From NCBI GenBank assembly GCA_024364735.1, contig JAGFNQ010006452.1, positions 186,001 through 250,000 on the forward strand: 64,000 nucleotides of DNA, given 5' to 3'. The translations under genes and the position numbers were made by a program. Below are positions 12,258-23,164 of this stretch, piece by piece. Within the stretch, counting starts at the first letter, position 1. Each line of letters begins with the position of its first letter. The stretch is from Boesenbergia rotunda. Lineage: Eukaryota > Streptophyta > Magnoliopsida > Zingiberales > Zingiberaceae. The notes under the pieces are model-generated. The model had not been told where the DNA came from. It saw only the letters and a list, made by a program, of their open reading frames with translations, and did not search any database.

Positions 12258-12853
12258 TGTTAGTGATATGAGAGAAGTGTCCAAGGCAATCGCCTTATGA
12301 TGTAAACATTTATATTAATAAATGATAATTCACTATTTGAGTATACATGTTTTGTGTATTTGATTGGGATCTTAAACTCATCTATTGAATGTCCGCAATA
12401 CAACTCACAACATAAGAGAATTTGTGATGGGATCACAACTAGTGATTATCTCTAATGTGCAATTGTGAAGTATTGAAATTATCCCTAGTCGATGAATTGA
12501 TAAAAACGGACACTATCAATTCTGTTGAGACTAGCATGGGTTATTCTCTAATCAGCTGATTCTCACTGGCTGGAGACATTGGGATGTCCGGAGATAAACA
12601 TGGATGCTAGTTAAGGGAACTAGTTCATTGGAGTGACTAGCTGTAAAACTTCATATGGTTATCTATAAAGATATGTCAATGAAGTTCTTACTGCAGCTTA
12701 AGTGCGATGTTCCTTTGACTTGCGGTGTTCAAGTCATCTTGGTCATGGAGACTTATACTTTAACGTCTTAAGCAAGCATCTCCAAGGAGGTGTGGACCCA
12801 TGATGATTGGGTATGAGCCGAAGTGCCCGAAGATGTTTGAACAGCCTACAAAG

Positions 12854-14637
12854 TGTTAGTGAGAGCCCTAGAGCCAATCATATGATGATTACTTTTTGGA
12901 CTCATTGTATCATATTCTTGTATATATATTTCTTATATATAAAGGCATTTCTTATGGTTATTGTACTTATGTGTATTGGTGCCAAATAACTTAGTATAAT
13001 AACGTCCTTGAGTAGAAGGTTCTTATCTATATCAATCGATTAGTTGAATCGATAGTGAGATGATATAGAGAACACTACTCTTAATTATTCCTAGTCAAGT
13101 ATTGACATTCAAGGACAATGTTAATGCATAGAGACTAGCATGTAGGTCAACATGATGACTTGATCTCACAAGTTATGGATATGAGATATCAAGTTGACAC
13201 ATGGGTATACATTAGAGAATGTATACTGAATGGCCCGCCATGAGAAAGTATCATGGATCGTTATATGGGTGTCATATACTTTCTCATGTGACTATTAGTA
13301 TGACTATTAGTCCTTAGACCTGAAGTCACCATAGTTCCCTACATAAGGAGTTATGTACTTTGGTTTCGTCAAACGTCACCCGTAACTGGGTGGACTATAA
13401 AGGCGATTACTAGGTATGTAACAAATTATGCGGAGGGATGTGAGTGATGTAGATGGGATCTATCCCTCCTATATGACGGGAGAGATATCATAGTCTTGAT
13501 AGAGTGAGATCACTAAGTGCATGGTCATGCCCAAATAAGGCAATATGAGATATTGAGCTTATTTGATTATAGTGAGTCTACTTGGAGTTCAAGACACATA
13601 GATTGATTGGAGGATGACACGGTCTATGCCTCATGAAAGATCAATCTAGATATCGAGGATAGAAGGACGTTGTCACATATTGTGATGGTCACAATTCTTA
13701 GTCACATTGGTGATGTTGGATCTCAACATTCTTGTAACTTGGGTAGCAATGATGTGTTGCTAGATACCGCTCATTGCTTATGTTTCTAAGAGGTTAGAAG
13801 CATTGCCAACGTTACAAGAACCTATAGGGTCACACGCAAAGAACAAATAGATGGAGAAAAATTGAAGTCAAGTTTGACTTGGCTAAATATGGAAAGTCCA
13901 TAAAAGGCAAGTATGACTTGACCCAAATCCAAATCAAGTTTGACTTGTCTTGGTTCCACTTCAAGTTAGACTTGACATGGGAGAAGAAATGGAGTCAAGT
14001 TTGACTTGACTAAATATGGAAACTCCACAAAAGGTAAGTTTGACTTGACCTAAAGGCCACCTCACCTTGACTTGACCAAGTGATGACTTGGCTTGGTTTC
14101 CCCCCCATTTGAATTTGAATTCAAATTGAAAGGGGGTTAAGGAAAGCCACCTAATGGCCATTAGTGGCCATTATGGCCGGCCACTTAATGGCCATTAATG
14201 GCCATTAAGTGGCCGGCCACCATGGGAGAACAAAATGTGGTTTTGTTTCATTTTTCCTCTAAGGGTGTCTTCTCTTCTTTCTCTCCAATTGTTGGAGTTC
14301 TTCTTCTTCTTCTCCTCTTGGCCGAATCCTACAAGGTGCTAGCACACCTAAAGGATTTCATCCATCTACTTTTGTTCGCGTGGATACTTCTAGAGGGATG
14401 GCACTTGACGTCCTAGAGATTCGACATCCAAAAGGAGCGAACGGGATTAAACGGGGCACGCATCAAAGGTAAAATGTTTATCCCTCTTTAGATCTAGGAG
14501 TAGATCGGGTTTTGAAGCATGTAAACGAGCACTCGTAATTTTTTGAAATGGCTTTCTTCGCTCGGATCCTTGCTATTGGGGCTTTCGGGGTTTCCGCGAC
14601 GCGAAAAAGCAGTTTTCGTGGCCCGAAAAACCCTACA
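12854..14637 (+). mobile_element. Solo LTR, family D (copy 1)
   Basis: Starts TGTTAGTGAGAGCC, ends AACCCTACA, and is flanked by CAAAG at 12849-12853 and 14638-14642. The empty site is seen in the two sister B LTRs near 37540 and 53210 (CTACAAAGGATTCACC type), which proves the ends. A TTGAC-rich tandem palindrome block occupies 13860-14110. The last 60 bases form an imperfect hairpin. No coding region belongs to it. Confidence 0.94.
13860..14110. repeat. Tandem TTGAC palindromes in solo LTR D
   Basis: The palindrome-like phrase GTCAAGTTTGACTTG recurs several times, interleaved with CTAAATATGGAAA and CCATAAAAGG blocks. TTGAC[TC] matches the core of plant WRKY W-boxes. A shorter version is in the sister copy at 25940-26180. 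Confidence 0.75.
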
Positions 14638-16111
14638 CAAAGGACCACTCCTTGCGAGGAGATGTATACCCAGACCTATCGTCGGATTGTTACTCAAAAC
14701 CTCTGGCCAGAGTATATCATGTTAAGAGTGCGAGTCTCTTAAATACATGAGAGTAATTAGAAATCCAAAGGACGAGAAAGACATTACTTGGGCTAGGTGT
14801 GACGTAGTTAGCCTAGTGGGGACTGACACAAATAGACCGTGTCCTGAACCATGTGGGTATAAGATGGTGAAGGGAATGGGGCACGACTCATTAGAGCTGC
14901 TGAAGGGTTTCAGAATAATTTCTTCTGAGGTCAAACCGTTGATCTTTCGATTAATTGGGGATCATGATGTACTACTAGGTGCCACTCATGATCGTTCTAT
15001 AATTAGTTGATTATAGACGGCCAACATAAATCGAAAGCCTATTTAGTCACACGCACTACGAGTAATCCGAGGGATTTAAAACGAGTTGAAAATTAGATTT
15101 TCCGATCAAGAGAAATAAGTCGAATCTGAGTTAATCAGAGGCGCAATGGAAGCTAAAAATGGCTAAGTCTTTTAAAGGCTTATTGGGCGAATTAAATGAG
15201 TTTAATTCGCGACCGGTTCGGGTTGGTTTGGCCGGCCAAAGAGGGTGCTAACCCTCCTTGTGGTGGCTGGCCATTAAAGGGAATTAAATCAATTTATTTG
15301 GTTTAATTAATAAAATAAATCTAGTGTGATTTGTTTTATAAATTATGGATAAATAAATTTGTATAAAGAAATTTATATAAATAAATTTGTAGAAATTTAT
15401 TCCTTTTATGGAAGTTAAAATAATCCATGAATTGGTTTATTTTAATTTTATAAAATCAATTATGAATTGATTTTTCCATAATAAGAAAGTTTATAAATTT
15501 CTTATAAAATTTTATTCCATAATTTAAAGAGAAGAATAATTTGTTTTATTATAAATTAGTTATAATAAGACTAGGCTTAACGGAATAAGTCATAAGAAAT
15601 TTTATAAGATAAAATTCTTATGATAACTAATTCCGTTAATTCCGTTAAAGAGGAGACTTAGCGAGGGAGAAGCAACTATATAAGGAACCATAGGCAAGCC
15701 TTGGATTCCTAACTAATCAATCAAGTAATTGAATAAGAGCTCTCCCTCTCTCTCTTCTCTTCTCCTTCTCCCTCTCTTGCCTAGGGCCGGCGCCCACTTG
15801 GTGAATTAGGGCCGGCGCACCTTGAAGCTTCATCCTCCATCTAGGGCCGGTGCAACTCCTCCATTAGAAGGTGTTGCCGTGAGCTTCAAGAAGAAGGAGA
15901 ACCCGAACAAGAAGAAGAAGAAGCGGATAGCGACTCCTCTCTTCTCGGAATTCGATTCTGTTACTTCGTTGGTTAGTTTCCTAATTTTTCTCTTGATCTT
16001 CTAAATTGTGCCCATAGAGAATCTAGTAGTTCTCGTTGGCACAAAACTCGTGACTTTGCGAAGTCATCCCGAAGAGAACTCGGCGTGGACGCGAATAGAG
16101 GCGGAGCTTCC

Positions 16112-16141
16112 AAGGGACGCTACGGTTGGATCTCGTCCCTT
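16112..16141 (+). other. Conserved hairpin in family B LTR
   Basis: AAGGGACG and CGTCCCTT form an 8-base-pair perfect stem around a 14-base loop. It is repeated unchanged in the other B LTRs at about 38943-38972 and 54625-54654, downstream of the TATA box, so it would be in the transcript. Confidence 0.7.
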
Positions 16142-16348
16142 TCTTCGATTTACGAAAGGTATAAAGTAAATTAGTTTACTTTTCCGCAAAGTTTTATTTT
16201 ATGACTATGTCAACACACTATAAGGTTGCATGCTCGATACGAAGTTAAAATAATTTAGGAAATTATTTTATGCAAACTCTTCCGCTGCACGTAAAAATTT
16301 TAAATTTTACGAACTCGTATCCTTGTCAACATGCACCCGGTCCCAACA

Positions 16349-17838
16349 CTAGGTTGGTTCAATACAGAATAATATGAATGTTGTCTTGACTTGGTTCGAT
16401 AACCGAGTCTGGATTGATTGAGTACGGACTTCTGTCTTCCAAGAATCATGTCAAGCTTCTTGGAACCTGAAGTAAATCGTTCCAAGGCAACTCTGAGCTC
16501 CTTGACTTGAGTTTTCAGGGTGGAATTCTCTTCCTCATGTTTTTGGATTTGAGTTGAGTTTCCTTTATGAATTTGCTCTGTCAAGGACCTCGAGTTGACT
16601 TCCTCTTTCAGGAGTTTTACTTCCTGTCGGAGGGACTCAACCTGGATTTTGGCTTCACCAAGTTACAAGATAAATTAGAAATTAATTTCGACAATTCATA
16701 TTCTGAGTAACCTCTTACAATGATTTGCCCGTTCTCCGAGATTGTGAGTCTTCCGTTGTCTGGTTCCGATTCTGATCCGGAGTCGACGTCTTCCGAGGTG
16801 GTTAGGGCGAGTAGATTCACGTGCAGGACTTTTTTTTCTTCTTCGGAAGATGATTCGTCCTAGGTGGCTTGAAGAGCCTTCTTTCTACGCGCCTTCTTGG
16901 TTTCCTTCAGGTTGGGGCACTCTGACTTGAAGTGTCCCTTTTTGTTGCATTCGTAGCATGACGTTGGTCTTGCTCATCGAGCTCGTTGAAGGTTCTACTA
17001 GATCTTCCTTTCTTCGGCTTGATTTCTTCTTGCTCGTTTGGTACTTTAGTTCTTTGTAGTAATCCCAAGCTAGCCGAACCAACTTGGGTCGATCCCCTTC
17101 ACTATCTTCTGATTCCAAGTCCGAGTCGGACTCGGGTGCTGGTTGAGGTTCCTTTTTGGGAGCTTTTCCTTGAGATTTTCCTGTAACGAAAGTTATACCT
17201 TTCTCGATCAAGGTAGTGATAGTCTGTTTGTGCAGTTCTAATTCAGAAAATAGCTCATCTAGCTTAATTTCAGATAAATTCCTTGAATCATTGTAGGCAT
17301 CCACCATAGACGCCCACAGTGAGTTTCTAGGAAAAGAATTTAAAGTATACCATATCAGGTCACGGTTTTCAACCTTGTGACCTATCATGTGCACTCCGTT
17401 CATCAGCTCCTGGATTCTGGCATGGAGTTGGGCTGTAGTCTCGCCGTCGTGCATCTTGATTGTGTAGAGTCTGTTAAGCAACAGATCTCTTTTGCTGATC
17501 CTCGTGTCAGAAGTACCTTCGTGCAACTCGATCAGCTTGTTCCAAAGCTCCTTCGCACTGTTGAAGGGTCCTACCCGGTTTAGCTCCTCTTTTGTTAAGC
17601 CGCATTGCAAAGTTTGGGTCACCTTTGTGTCGGCCTCAATTTTCTTCTTTAGTCGGCCATCCCACTCGGTATTGTGTTGCACTACGCCTTATGCATTTTT
17701 AGAAATTTCCAGCCCAGACTAGATAATTATCCACATGTCCACCTGAGTTTTCAGGTGGACTTCCATCCTGCTTTTCCAGTAGGACAAATCTTCTCTACTG
17801 AAAAGAGGGGGTCTGGCGGTGCAGTATCCCTCTTGCAT
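16349..17838 (-). pseudogene. SIRE-2 gag, degenerate
   Basis: The start codon is at 17838 (MQEG), aligning with residue 3 of the intact SIRE-1 gag. The capsid-like domain (YWKSRMEVHLKTQVDMW, CGLTKEELNRVGPFNSAKELW) is followed by an acidic stretch and a CCHC knuckle (CYECNKKGHFKSEC) that needs a frame change near 16960. Two in-frame stops occur early (near 17720 and 17690), and further breaks lie at 16884 and 16616. The C-terminal coiled-coil region (TLKTQVKELRVALERF) ends at the solo LTR B, and the last gag residues resume beyond it at 12257. Non-functional; it would form particles and bind RNA in a live element. Confidence 0.88.
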
Positions 17839-18064
17839 GACGATTAAATTTTTCTGAAAAAGAATTAACAAAAAGAACTTGTTCCAAGACTGAGTCTTGG
17901 ATTAGTAGTGCGGGAAGAATTTTTAAAATGGAAAAAGATCGAGTGGTGTTGTACCAACTTCGATTAATGACAAAATTCGAGCGAAAAGAAGAAAAAAAAA
18001 TTTTAATTCGTAAATCCGAAAAAAAATTCTCAAACTGGTGGTTGCACCATGATTGAGCCACCTA

Positions 18065-18075
18065 CTCTGATACCA
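18065..18075 (-). promoter_or_regulatory. SIRE-2 primer binding site, tRNA-iMet
   Basis: Minus strand TGGTATCAGAG, the standard initiator-tRNA-Met complement used by plant copia elements, two bases inside the LTR end at 18078. Confidence 0.88.
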
Positions 18076-19234
18076 CTTGTGGGATCGGATTGAATCGATA
18101 GAGGGGGGGGTGAATATCGATCGTAAAAATTTTTGGACAAAGAGAGCAATTACGCAGCAGAAACAGTAAAATCAATTGCTAACACAATTTCTTTTTACTT
18201 GGTTCATAGTCGCGATCGGCTCCTACTCCAAGGCCCATGGTCCTTGACCATTTACGATGGGCAATTCTATATTCAAAATGAGTTTACAAGTTGGAGTACA
18301 AATATAAAACAGAAAATGAACTACAACACTTAAAGAATTAAACTTTTACCGACGACCAGAGATGTTGGAAGTTCAGAGCAGCGGGTCATCATCAGTGCCT
18401 GAATCGCGAGTACGGAGCTTGTCGTAGAGTAGCGCTTGAACGATAGTGTTGAGAGCGAGATTTTCACGTTATCCTGAAGCCTTGGGGGTGAAACCCCTAT
18501 TTATATTGGTCAGTGGGGTGCCTGTGTTGAAGGGGGCGCTTGACACGTGGCCTATCCTACGACAACTCCAATCCGCAGACTCGGCCAGCACTTATCCCTT
18601 CAACTGGGGCGCCTGAGCTGACTGGGGTGCCTGTGTTAACACAGGCGCCTAGCTTGACTTGGTCCAGAGGCTTGCGTGGCAGTTTGCTTTGAATGCTCTG
18701 TTTAACCCTCACTGGGGCGCCTGTCTCAATACAGGTTCCTAGCCCAGCTAGGGCGCCTCACTCCATTGAGGCGCCTGAGTGCAGAAAACTCCTTCCATTC
18801 GTTCCTGCAACCAGGGTTAGTTCCAAAGACATACAAAGCATACAAATGATAAGATTAGAACATTATTTACAGCCTGAGCTGTCTTGGTTTTGATTTTGGG
18901 TCTCCCAAATGGAACCCTAGGTCGAACCGACACCTAATGCTCCCTCTTACGGGGAATGCGTCCTCACCTACTCCTCTCTAGAGAATTTACTTTTTTGCCA
19001 ACCGGCTCCTCCAGTTGGACTTTTGCCCAGCTTCACTCACCAGGTCTTCGGTGCTCAGTCCTCAACCAGGTCTTAGTGCCCAGCTTTACTCACCAGGTCT
19101 TCGGTGTCCAGTCCTCGATCAGGTCTTAGTGCCCAGCTTCACTCACCAGGACTTCGTGCCCAGCTTCACTCACCAGGTCTTCGGTCTTCGGTACCCAACC
19201 TTACGTCAAGACTTAGTTGCCCACACTAGTGGAA

Positions 19235-19625
19235 AAAAGGCTTTTAACACCGGTTATTTTCGACTTTTAACACCGGTTCCGGAACCGGTGTTGATCCAGC
19301 CGGCATTGTAAGTATAGACTTTTAACACCGGTTAACAAACCGGTGTAATATATAGATTTAACACCGGTTAATAACCGTTGTTAAAAGTTCAATTATGAGG
19401 CGGGAAAGCCATTTTAGACACCGGTTATCTTAAATAACCGGCGTTCAAACATCATTTTTAACACCAGTTCTGGAAACAACCGGTGTTAAAACATCATTTT
19501 TAACACCGGTTCTGGAAACAACCGGTGACCGGTGTTAAAACATCATTTTTAACACCGGTTCTGGAAACAACCGATGTTAAAAATGATGTTTTAACACCGG
19601 TTCTAGAAACAATCGGTGTCAAAAG
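19235..19625. repeat. CACTA left subterminal repeat array
   Basis: At least a dozen AACACCGGTT or AACCGGTGTT boxes in both orientations, with nested dyads such as CCGGTTCTGGAAACAACCGG. In En/Spm such subterminal boxes bind the regulatory transposase subunit. The dyads could also form hairpin RNA if transcribed. Confidence 0.85.
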
Positions 19626-19919
19626 TCTTAATTTTTTATATAAATTTCATATTTATTTTTATTTATAATTTTTCTAGACATATAAAAGAACACAATAATA
19701 TAATAGTTTATCCATAATCAATAACACACCATGAATTAAGTAAATGCAACATCCAATTAGTTTCAAAAACAAAACAATCCATGTATTTTACAACTATCCA
19801 TTTTTCTTTCAACAAAAGCAAAATGTAAATCAAATAACACATTATACTCTTACTCGCTATGTGATTTTCCAAGCAAAGACAATGTAGAAGCTTGCCACAC
19901 GAGTTTGCAAGTAAACGGT

Positions 19920-20081
19920 TTAGTCCAAGATCAAATAGTGAGAAGTACGTTGCAGAACTTCGACCAGCTTAGCATTCCATCTCTTATAAGCGTCTTGCAT
20001 ATTTCCATACAGTACTTGAGTCAAGCTTGAATTTCTTTTCATGCTTTGGCGTGCAGTGGCTACCAGTCGATTGCGAAGCAA
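19920..20081 (-). pseudogene. Captured boron-transporter-like exon (last)
   Basis: An open exon of 54 codons including its TAA stop, preceded on the minus strand by the acceptor TTTTCTCACAG. It reads LLRNRLVATARQSM, then KRNSSLTQVLYGNMQDAY, after which similarity ends and a new C-terminus follows. This matches, from memory, the region of plant BOR (SLC4-type borate exporter) proteins following the PMHTKSLATLKHQ block. It is in phase with the exon at 20168-20263. In a full gene this part lies in the cytoplasmic side of the transporter after the membrane core. Here it is a fragment trapped in a CACTA transposon and has no upstream transporter body. Confidence 0.8.
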
Positions 20082-20167
20082 CTGTGAGAAAATTTCAATG
20101 AAAAAATATCAAATAATGCTACGGAGAGAGAAGCAATATAATCAATCATTCACAATTTGGAGCTTAC

Positions 20168-20263
20168 TTGGTGTTTGTGGGTGGCCAAACTTTTCGTGTG
20201 CATTGGAGATTGTAGGATGACACCATTTGAAGGTGGAACTCCAATAAGACCACATAACAAGGT
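20168..20263 (-). pseudogene. Captured boron-transporter-like exon (middle)
   Basis: A 96-base open exon bounded on the minus strand by acceptor TTTGCTGGCCAG and donor GTAAGC. It reads TLLCGLIGVPPSNGVI, then QSPMHTKSLATHKHQ, the most conserved signature of plant BOR borate transporters (family pattern GLxGxPPxNGVIPQSPMHTKSLATLKHQ); the Pro after NGVI is Leu and LKHQ is HKHQ here. Introns on both sides are retained, so the capture was at the DNA level, not through a processed mRNA. Confidence 0.88.
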
Positions 20264-20359
20264 CTGGCCAGCAAAACCAAGTAAATGATTCAGGAGTCAG
20301 ATGCCATTTGAGATTTAACCAAAGAACTAGCTAGAGGCAGATAGATTAAGGTATAGTAC

Positions 20360-20433
20360 CAAGAATCCCAAAACCAGTAAATCATAATGAATGATGGGGG
20401 CTTTCTCAGATTGAACTCCTTCTGTTGAGCAAT
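20360..20433 (-). pseudogene. Captured boron-transporter-like exon (upstream), one-base deletion
   Basis: The minus strand reads QQKEFNLRKPPS and then, after one missing base, HYDLLVLGFL, ending at a GT donor that joins in phase to the TLLCGLIG exon at 20263. This equals the BOR segment before the GLIG motif. The upstream splice boundary is uncertain. The missing base would break the frame. Confidence 0.75.
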
Positions 20434-20572
20434 CCTTTGGCCCCAGTAAGAACATGCAACAAATTACATGCTCCTGTATCTTGTTCACTGAACATCAAAA
20501 GCTATGTGCCTTGAGACGCAAATCCAAATAAAAAAAAATTGCAAAATGAGACCTTCACTTCCAGTATGATCT

Positions 20573-20703
20573 TCATGCATAATACATGTACAAACTGTTC
20601 AAGGCAGCACAAGTAATTAAATTTTCTGTCGGGTGCCACGCTAAATGAAGCATTTTGAATGTGAAATCATAAGAATTCCCATTAGCAAGTGAGTATATAT
20701 GCT
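20573..20703 (-). pseudogene. Captured PP2A B55 regulatory-subunit-like last exon
   Basis: The minus strand shows acceptor GCCACAG near 20704, then an open exon ending with stop TGA at 20575-20573. It reads SLANGNSYDFTFKMLHLA, then WHPTENLITCAALNSLYM and YYA before the stop. This closely matches the extreme C-terminus (last WD40 blade) of the B/B55 regulatory subunit of protein phosphatase 2A as I recall it (HLAWHPTENSIACAAANSLYMYYA type). It is unrelated to the boron-transporter exons just downstream, so two host loci contributed to this CACTA. No other B55 exons were recognised. Confidence 0.82.
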
Positions 20704-22305
20704 CCTGTGGCATTTAAGCTAACATGAGATGGCATAGAACAGAATATTGCAGGGATGAAAACAAATATAATAAAGAGGTCACAACTCACAAACCTTGTCT
20801 AATAATACGTGTTAAGCTGCACAGAGATATCGCAGGCTTCAGGTTTTGCACTTGCAGCCCATACCTGATGCTTCAATCATAAAATAAGACGAACTAATAT
20901 AATCAACTGAAACGTAATTCCATTGATATCCTTTTAGTGAATTACAGTTTACAGGAAATGCACAAATGTCACAATGTACCATTAAATATCAACTTTTGGA
21001 GAAGGGGAGAAAACAGCTGCTATTCAAGGTAACAAACTAAATTACATTAGGCAGAAGAACTATCTTCGCTTAGCTCATCAAAGAAATGAAGAATGGACAA
21101 AGTCGAATGAACAAAATATTACCTTGTACAGTAACAGACAATAAGTGCCTCAATAATAATAGCACTTGTCAAATCTTTGCAATTCGCTATATAATGTTAC
21201 CTGAACCAATAACAGAACCAATAACAGAAACAAATATTTTAAATCTGGAAGGACCATAACATGCAAGTACCATGAGTGGCACGAAACAGTCCCAGATTCT
21301 GGAGCAAATCCCCATGGATCTAACAACACACTTGATGTTGTATATGTTTTGAGTTTATGTATGAATCATGAATTGCTTCTTGCCATAAATACAAGATAAA
21401 TCAGGCTTGAGAAACGAATTAGCAAGAGAAGTGAATAGAAAGTTGCATATGACATAGACACCAAATGCTGAACTTATATCTGCACAATCTTGGAGCCTTT
21501 CTCTTCTTTGGGAATTTCTTGGCAGTAACAATTCAAAACCAATTTATAATTCAGTAAATTATGTGAATAAAATCAACCAACTTTTAGTTTTTAATAGGAA
21601 AGCCTAGCATAGATTATGCATACCATAAATGCAACCGCATGAGGTATTAAATGAAGGAGTATTTTCAAGAGGTCCAGCATTACAAATGCACATCCACTTT
21701 AGACTGTCCGATTGTATCAAAGGATTCTCTGTAAACAAAGCACTAAATTTAGTGGCATATATGAATCATCCCAAACTCTTGCACCTGAAAACAAATTTAG
21801 AGTAACCACAAGTGGCGAGCTGGAACAAGAGAATCCCACTAAGACAAGCCAAGGCAATTCTCCAATGTAACTCCATCAACTTAGTCCCAACACTTTGTTT
21901 GGTGAGAGATCGATCCCTAGACTTCGATCAAGTGTCTGTGAATACATGAAACAATCATTTAGCACACTCAGTGAAACATAAACTGTAACAGTAATCACTG
22001 ACTTCCTTGGTCCTTATTCCTTTCATTTTGTAGCTTGATAACAGAAAAGGTAGTCTAAATTAGAGATCAACCATTTAATAAATCAGACTTGCCCCAGAAA
22101 ATAGAACGCATACCAAAAAAAAAACCTAAACAATAGTGGCAGTAAACCACTCTTTTGCTTAAGCAACTTAATAAACACTGCAAGAAAGATGCAACCTTGA
22201 ACATCAGTTCAAATTTTCATTTTGTATTCACCCAAATACAGAAAAATAAAAGAACGGAAAGGAGATCACTAGATTCGATCTAAACCAACAACAGATAATA
22301 AGAAG
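20704..22305. other. CACTA interior, AT-rich, intron-like, unassigned
   Basis: The composition and scattered splice-like signals on the minus strand (for example an open segment ending with a GTTTGTG donor near 20790) suggest captured intronic DNA. I could not assign any further exon to a gene. Confidence 0.5.
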
Positions 22306-22681
22306 TTACTGCGATTTCCTCAGCCGAATGGGAGCTTGAGGCAAGGCATTTCGGCGGAGTGGTCGATGGCCGCCGTAGTCGAAGAGAAGGCAGGCAGCTG
22401 TTAGCTTTCTGAAATCGCCGTAAGCTTCAATCGATGAGCCAAGGGCGGAATGTGTAAGAAATACCCCTCGATCAGCACTCGTCGCCGGCAAAAGCCATAA
22501 GAGTCTCCCCGCCTACCTGACAGCGACGGATCAACCTTCCCCGGATTAAAAAAATCATTAGGGATCGAGTATTGATTACTGATTCAGAACCATTTTCGAT
22601 GGTAGAAATCAAGAATGAAACAAAAAGGGGAAATGGAAACAGAACTGTAAAACCTTCCGCTTCCGATTTTTCAAACTTCAA
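22306..22681 (-). other. GC-richer exon-like block in CACTA, unassigned
   Basis: The minus strand from 22681 to 22306 is more GC-rich than its surroundings, with open stretches in two frames and possible donors (CAGGTAGGC near 22518; AGTAACTT near 22308). It resembles a 5' UTR plus first exon of a captured gene. Upstream (22850-22910) is a GAAGAA-rich stretch. I do not recognise the protein. Confidence 0.35.
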
Positions 22682-23164
22682 ACTCTACAACGGTTCCGTT
22701 CACCCTCGCACGCACGCTTCTTTACAGCGAAGGAACTCACCAGAATTTGAAGTTCGGCTTTTATATGACCGTGCTTCTGTAAATAGTAAAATTTTATGGT
22801 CGGCTTAGGGTTGCGGCCAATCGGGAAGTCGAGGCGCTCGGCGTCTCATTTGTGCACACTGAAGAAGACGAAGAAGAAGAAACGACAGAAGAAGAAGGAG
22901 AAGAAGAGGGGTGAAAAAGGCAGTGCTACGAGGAGGAACCGCTCATGTACGGGCTGCGGGCGGCATCGAGAGGAAACGAAACTGCCAAGGGAGAGGGGTT
23001 CGAGTGATTTTTCGAGAGAAAACGGGGGAAGTTAGGGCTTATTAGTAGTTTTTTGATATTTTTACAAAAAGGCCCCTCTAAGTTTGAATAATTACAACTA
23101 GGCCCCTAATTTAAAAAAAAATACCTTTTCAACCCCTGAAAAATTCGGGATTTAACAATGCGCG

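Larger units (their letters stand above)
12258..16348 (+). mobile_element. Solo LTR of copia family B
   Basis: Begins TGTTAGTGATAT and ends CCCGGTCCCAACA, flanked on both sides by CTAGG (12253-12257 and 16349-16353), a clean 5-base target duplication. It matches the LTRs of the copia B element (37131-39178 and 44467-54860) along its length and is about 2.3 kb without the nested D LTR. The TATA box CTATATAAGG is near 15676, followed by a CT-rich leader and three CTAGGGCCGG repeats (15781-15853). No internal region remains, so it arose by LTR-LTR recombination. It interrupts SIRE-2 gag. Confidence 0.93.

Noticed and set aside
14160..14225. GGCCATTAATGGCCATTAAGTGGCC palindromic run as a possible MITE end
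   Set aside because: Lies inside solo LTR D with no TSD; a local repeat of the LTR.
20780..20880. Possible additional captured exon (open minus-strand segment ending at a GT donor)
   Set aside because: I could not match the residues to any family, so it is listed only as unassigned interior.
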